A stretch of 64,000 bases of DNA from Chamaecyparis obtusa. Its lineage: Eukaryota; Streptophyta; Pinopsida; Cupressales; Cupressaceae. The notes under the pieces were generated by a model. It was given only the letters and a program-made list of their open reading frames with translations. It was not told the DNA's origin and did no database searches. Below are positions 60,401 to 64,000 of this stretch, piece by piece (within the stretch, counting starts at the first letter, position 1; every line of letters begins with the position of its first letter). Location: positions 906,642 through 970,641 of the forward strand of contig BSBK01006429.1 in the NCBI GenBank assembly GCA_027943335.1, given 5' to 3'. The translations under genes were made by a program, and so were the position numbers.

Positions 60401-61724
60401 GTCTTTAGGTTTGGAGATTAGGACAAAGGATTCAGTATCAGTTTCCTTCAATGTTTTTTACATTTCTTTCTCCCCCATGATGATGACAGTAGGTTCTTTT
60501 TCAGACTTTCTATCAGGAAGGGGCTTCATGGTAAAAGTTTTTCCATCCTTGGTGATGGAGTAGGTTTTCTTTATACAATGGTGTATGGCATCTACATCAA
60601 ATTGCAAAGGCTTTCCTAGAAGGATGTGTGAGGCATCCATTTCAACCACATCACAAAGAACTTTGTCCTTAAAAGTCCGCAATTGAGAACTCTATCCATG
60701 CTTGTTTTGTTACTAGAGTTTGTTAGCCTTTTGTTAGCCAAGAGACATGATAGGGGCAAGGTCATGGCTTTTTAGGGAGGTTTCACTTTTGAACCATTTC
60801 ACAAGATACTAAATTTTCAATTGAACCAGAATCTACAAGTAGATTACATACCTTTCCATGACATTTGATCTTTGTCCTGAAGAGGTTCTTCATTTATGGA
60901 GGCTCTTGGTTTTTTGGCACTTGAAGGAAGACTTGTCTCATCATCAAACATACTCCTTCCTCTGGTTCCAAGTTTCTAGTGTTAGCATTGTCTTCTTTTT
61001 TATCTTCTTGGATAATTTATGCTCTCCTCTCACCTTGATTATTATTTCTATTCTCAGGGCACCTTCCTGCATGATGTCCCATTTGATTGTACTAGTAACA
61101 TTTTAATGGTCCATTACCTCTTCCAAAGTTTTTTTTTCCTCTATTGAAGGGCCTCCTTCCTCTATAGTTCCCTCTTGAACTTGAGTCACCATTTTCTTTG
61201 TCTCCTTGGTCAGAGGTCCTGCTGCTATTGCCACTATTATGTCCCTTGTTCCAAGAGTTTCCTTTCCCTCTAAAGTTCTTCCCATTTCCATTATTCTTCC
61301 CTTTTCCAAAATCTTGTTTTCTTTTCCATTTCTCCTCTACCTTTAGTGCCATTTGATAGAACTTTTTTGACTGTGGTAGGCTAGTGTAGGCTAAGTTCCT
61401 CTTGATTGGATACTTTCAAACCATTCATGTATCTTGCTAGTTTTTCTTCCTCATCTTCTACCATGTTTGTCTTCATACATAATTTTAGGAACTCCTCGGT
61501 GTATGAGCCTACATCCATGTCCTTTTGTTACAAGATTTTCTTCCTCTTGTGTATTTTCACCCCATAATCTTTAGGTACATATGTCTCTTTAATCAGGGCT
61601 ACCATCTTGTTCCATGAATTGATCATGCTTCACCCATTCTTCATTTTCAGACCTATCTTCTTTATCCTCGTCTAGCTTCTTTTCAAGTTCTTGAAGCCTA
61701 TTAGTTCTTTAAGCCTCTTATTTA
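57461..61724 (-). pseudogene. Gag-Pol-chromodomain of chromovirus F, truncated and decayed
   Basis: Reading minus, the frame begins inside gag at 61724 (about the first 120-130 residues are missing). It passes an RGK/Asn-rich nucleocapsid with a knuckle whose second Cys is Tyr (about 61070-61110), and a protease with intact DSG (Asp codon 60831-60833). One frameshift lies near 60690. The reverse transcriptase (59588-60451) reads YLND instead of YLDD. In integrase the second catalytic Asp is Asn (SNRD) and the Glu is Lys (GQTKVV). RNase H is at 59123-59500 and onward; the chromodomain is near 57465-57620 (VKWKGLPNIDATW). Stops include 60458, 59585, 59123, 58199, 58031 and 57602. The terminal TAG (57461-57463) lies inside the LTR start, so the frame reads through the polypurine tract. 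Confidence 0.9.
57469..57483 (-). other. Polypurine tract of element F
   Basis: On the minus strand CTCAAGGGGAGTA lies directly before the LTR start TGATGTAGG. It is also coding (Leu-Lys-Gly-Ser) in the pol frame. Confidence 0.8.
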
Positions 61725-63275
61725 TGGTGTAGGAGAACCCATAATAAACTCAACAAATAATGATCATTAGATTCCTAAGGACATCTACTTTAGGTTACAC
61801 CTACTATCTAGGCATCTAGACCAAATTGTAAGACCTAGTTCCAAGATTGGCATAACTATAAGCCCTTGGTCAACTATGGTCAAAGGTGGTCAGAAGGCCT
61901 AAAATCTTAGGATTTATACTATTTTCATTTTTTCAATATTTTGGATCCATTTTGGATCATTAGATTAGGTCTGGACCAATTTTGGTCACCTAGAGTGCAA
62001 AAATTACAAAAATGTTGTAAACATTGCTTAACAACTTTGACAAATTTTGCCAAAAAATGTAAACAAAGCCCCCAATAGTCATATGGTTTGAAATTTGGTT
62101 GTAACTGATGGGGGAATCCTTCATAAGCCCTTTCAAGTGGGTGGAAGGTAACAAGGTGTAATTTGGCAATTTGAATCAATAAAATATCAATATTTCTCTG
62201 CAATTCCCGAGGATAATTAAAGTGTACGGGCATATAAAGACAAGAGGGAATGAAAATTTGACCCCAAAAAGTTGGATCCTTGAATCTACTTTCATTTTAA
62301 ATTGGTCTCATGTTCTGATCTATCCTAGTTTGTGAGTTATCTGGTTTTTAGTGAGACTGCCTGGATTGAAGGCCTAAAACCAGGGTTCCCAATAGGGCTT
62401 GGTTGTTTGGACCAATTCCACCATCATAAATTGATTCCCCTTGGTGGAATTCAACCTTTTTCAATTTATTTTTATATTTTTCAGGTTAGAAGTGGAGATT
62501 CATAGGGGAGTGGATTTTTCATAATGCCCTAGGTGTACATCTCTATGTGTGCACCAGTCAGTGACTTAGAATAGTCACCATAACTCTCGGTTGGGGATTC
62601 ACCAAGACTCAAAAATTTGGATTTTGAGTCCTTTTATATGTCCTCACATACTCCCATAATTGGTTTGGGTATTGGTTTGGAGGAAATAGCACTTTTAGTG
62701 CAATTGGAGACCTAATTAGGCCTATTAGCCCGGTCTGGTGTAGTTATTTTAGCATCCTCCATTTGAATTCACATCTTGGTGCGTGGCTATGTTCCATAAA
62801 GCCCAAAAGGGTGTTAGGATCTCCAACCTATTTCATATCTCATGTGGAAGAAATTTGACCTATTATCAAAATGCCTTCTAGGGAAGGCTACAAGCCTAGT
62901 CTTTGGATTGTGAAGCAACTAAGTTGTATGGGTTGCTTGTAAGTGAAAGAACCATTGGAACTAAAAAAATAGGACCTAAATAGGCTAGAGTAGTGATTGT
63001 AGGCCACCCCTAGTCTTGTGAGTCATTTCAAGGGCTTTGGTTTCTTATTGGGTTAAGGAAACTCCTTAGCAAGTATTGGTCATTGGTGCTTAGAACCTTG
63101 TAGAACCTAGTGATTAGGTTATCCTTGGAATTTGGGGTTGTGATAGCCTCACTTCTTGTTCATTCTACACTTTGGATAAGTGTAGGGCACTTGACCTTCA
63201 TAGTTTGGTATATTGAGTACCTAAACCTCACCAATTGTTCACTGTTGAAGGCTTCTGACTGCCCACTTTGCATCA
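61725..63275 (+). repeat. Second LTR of element F (1551 bp), inverted
   Basis: On the plus strand it starts TGGTGTAGGAGAACCC at 61725, joined directly to truncated gag, and ends TTTGCATCA at 63275 next to satellite. In a normal minus-strand element this LTR would read minus and would be separated from gag by a PBS and leader. Confidence 0.9.
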
Positions 63276-63280
63276 ACAGA

Positions 63281-64000
63281 TGGTTTGAAAGATACACTTC
63301 AGAGCTACTTTCAACTGACCCTCACTGGAAGTTTTGGCATCGATTGAGATTTCCTTGCCAAATGCAAATGAATTTGAATCACCCAAAACTAAGAGAGGTT
63401 ATTGTAGACCTCAGAATCATGATCCCATAGCCCTTAACAGTTTGTTGATACCTCTCACAAGGTCTAAGATATGAGCCTTAGAAGATCACTACCCAATCGT
63501 GCTTAGTGCACCTTGGGGTCACTTGGGTCAAGCATGGTCGTGAGCATTCTAGTGACTCTGTGGGTGGAACGGGGTTGTCACTGGTGTTTACCCGGCCAAT
63601 CAAAGATGATGAGCAGACGATTCTATGCCAAGATGGACCGTTTGAAAGATACACTTTAGAGCTACTTTCAACTAACCCTCATTGCAAGTTTTGGCATCGA
63701 ATGATATCACCTTGCCAAATGAAAATGAATTCGAATCACCCAAAACTAAGAGAGGTTATTGTAGACCTCAGAATCATGATCATGTAGCCCTTGATGGCTT
63801 GTCAATACCTCTCACAGGGTCTGTGATACAAGCATCAAAAGATTGCTGCCTAATCATGCTTAGTGCACCTTGGGGTCACTTAGGTCAAGCATGGTTGCAA
63901 GCGTTCCAATGACTCCATGATAGAACGGGGTTGTCACTAGCGTTTACCTGGCCAACCAGAGCCAATGGAGCAGATGGTTCGATGCCAAGATGGATAGTTT
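63281..64000 (+). repeat. Tandem satellite, ~358-bp unit, right of element F
   Basis: Same orientation and unit as 54622-55819. The marker GGGGTCACTT is at 63515 and 63872 (spacing 357). The array continues past the window edge. Open frames at 63110-63912 are read-through of repeats, not genes. Confidence 0.92.

Larger units (their letters stand above)
55930..63275 (-). mobile_element. Ty3/gypsy chromovirus F with LTRs in inverted orientation
   Basis: Minus-strand gag-pol-chromodomain (57461-61724) flanked by two full-length LTRs that are inverted, not direct, repeats: 55930-57468 reads minus, 61725-63275 reads plus. Both outer ends are the GCATCA (U5) end. Flanking ATAGA (55925-55929) and ACAGA (63276-63280) look like a target duplication with one change. 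The satellite register is preserved: from marker 55696 to marker 63515 is 7819; subtracting the element plus TSD (7351) and the 110-bp duplication leaves 358, one unit. The gag 5' part, leader and PBS are missing. Confidence 0.88.

Noticed and set aside
63110..63912. Open frames of 76-106 codons at the right end
   Set aside because: They run across LTR and satellite units and recur with each unit; they are repeat read-through.

Overview
This 64-kb window looks like intergenic heterochromatin from a large plant nuclear genome. The evidence is nested Ty3/gypsy chromovirus and Ty1/copia LTR retrotransposons with primer-binding sites matching initiator tRNA-Met, spliceosomal-type introns, microsatellites and a tandem satellite. 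I see no intact host gene. The age and nesting would fit a gymnosperm-like genome, but the sequence alone does not fix the species. Nearly all coding sequence is broken, mostly by TAG and TGA codons and by Gly/Asp/Cys/Glu changes that fit C-to-T decay of methylated DNA. Frames are often otherwise continuous.

Layout. 1-5900: chromovirus A (+), 5' LTR cut by the window edge; one gag-pol-chromodomain frame with 12 stops and no frameshift. 5901-9724: 3' end of an older element, with hairpin-forming repeats, a polypurine tract and an LTR at 8791. 9725-14961: unassigned DNA, a rearranged LTR piece at about 12.05-12.44 kb and a compound microsatellite. 14962-30222: copia element C (+), interrupted by chromovirus D (-) in its 5' LTR (15876-21900, TSD TAGAG), a ~957-bp TIR element in gag and a 1001-bp TIR element in pol. 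30640-38995: element E, complete LTR ends, TSD CTAAT, copia-type PBS and polypurine tract, but no protease, integrase or reverse transcriptase. It carries a gag-like ORF with five CCHC knuckles and a ~1,200-codon ORF of unknown function with its own TATA box. 40178-41133 and 44023-45018: two more ~1-kb TIR elements. 45284-46832: a minus-strand copia-type LTR with its polypurine tract. 47424-50072: a transposon-like terminus followed by a decayed eight-exon gene of unknown family. 54.6-64 kb: a ~358-bp satellite into which chromovirus F (55930-63275) inserted; its two LTRs are inverted relative to each other.

Three observations deserve most attention. (1) Element F has U5-type LTR ends facing outward on both sides, yet the satellite register across it is exactly one repeat unit, so it behaves as a single insertion. 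(2) Element E is a non-autonomous retrotransposon with a large cargo ORF. (3) The intron-containing gene at 47.9-50.1 kb starts beside a terminus that matches the non-autonomous TIR element at 24.5 kb and may be part of its autonomous partner. All counts, identities and alignments were made by eye.
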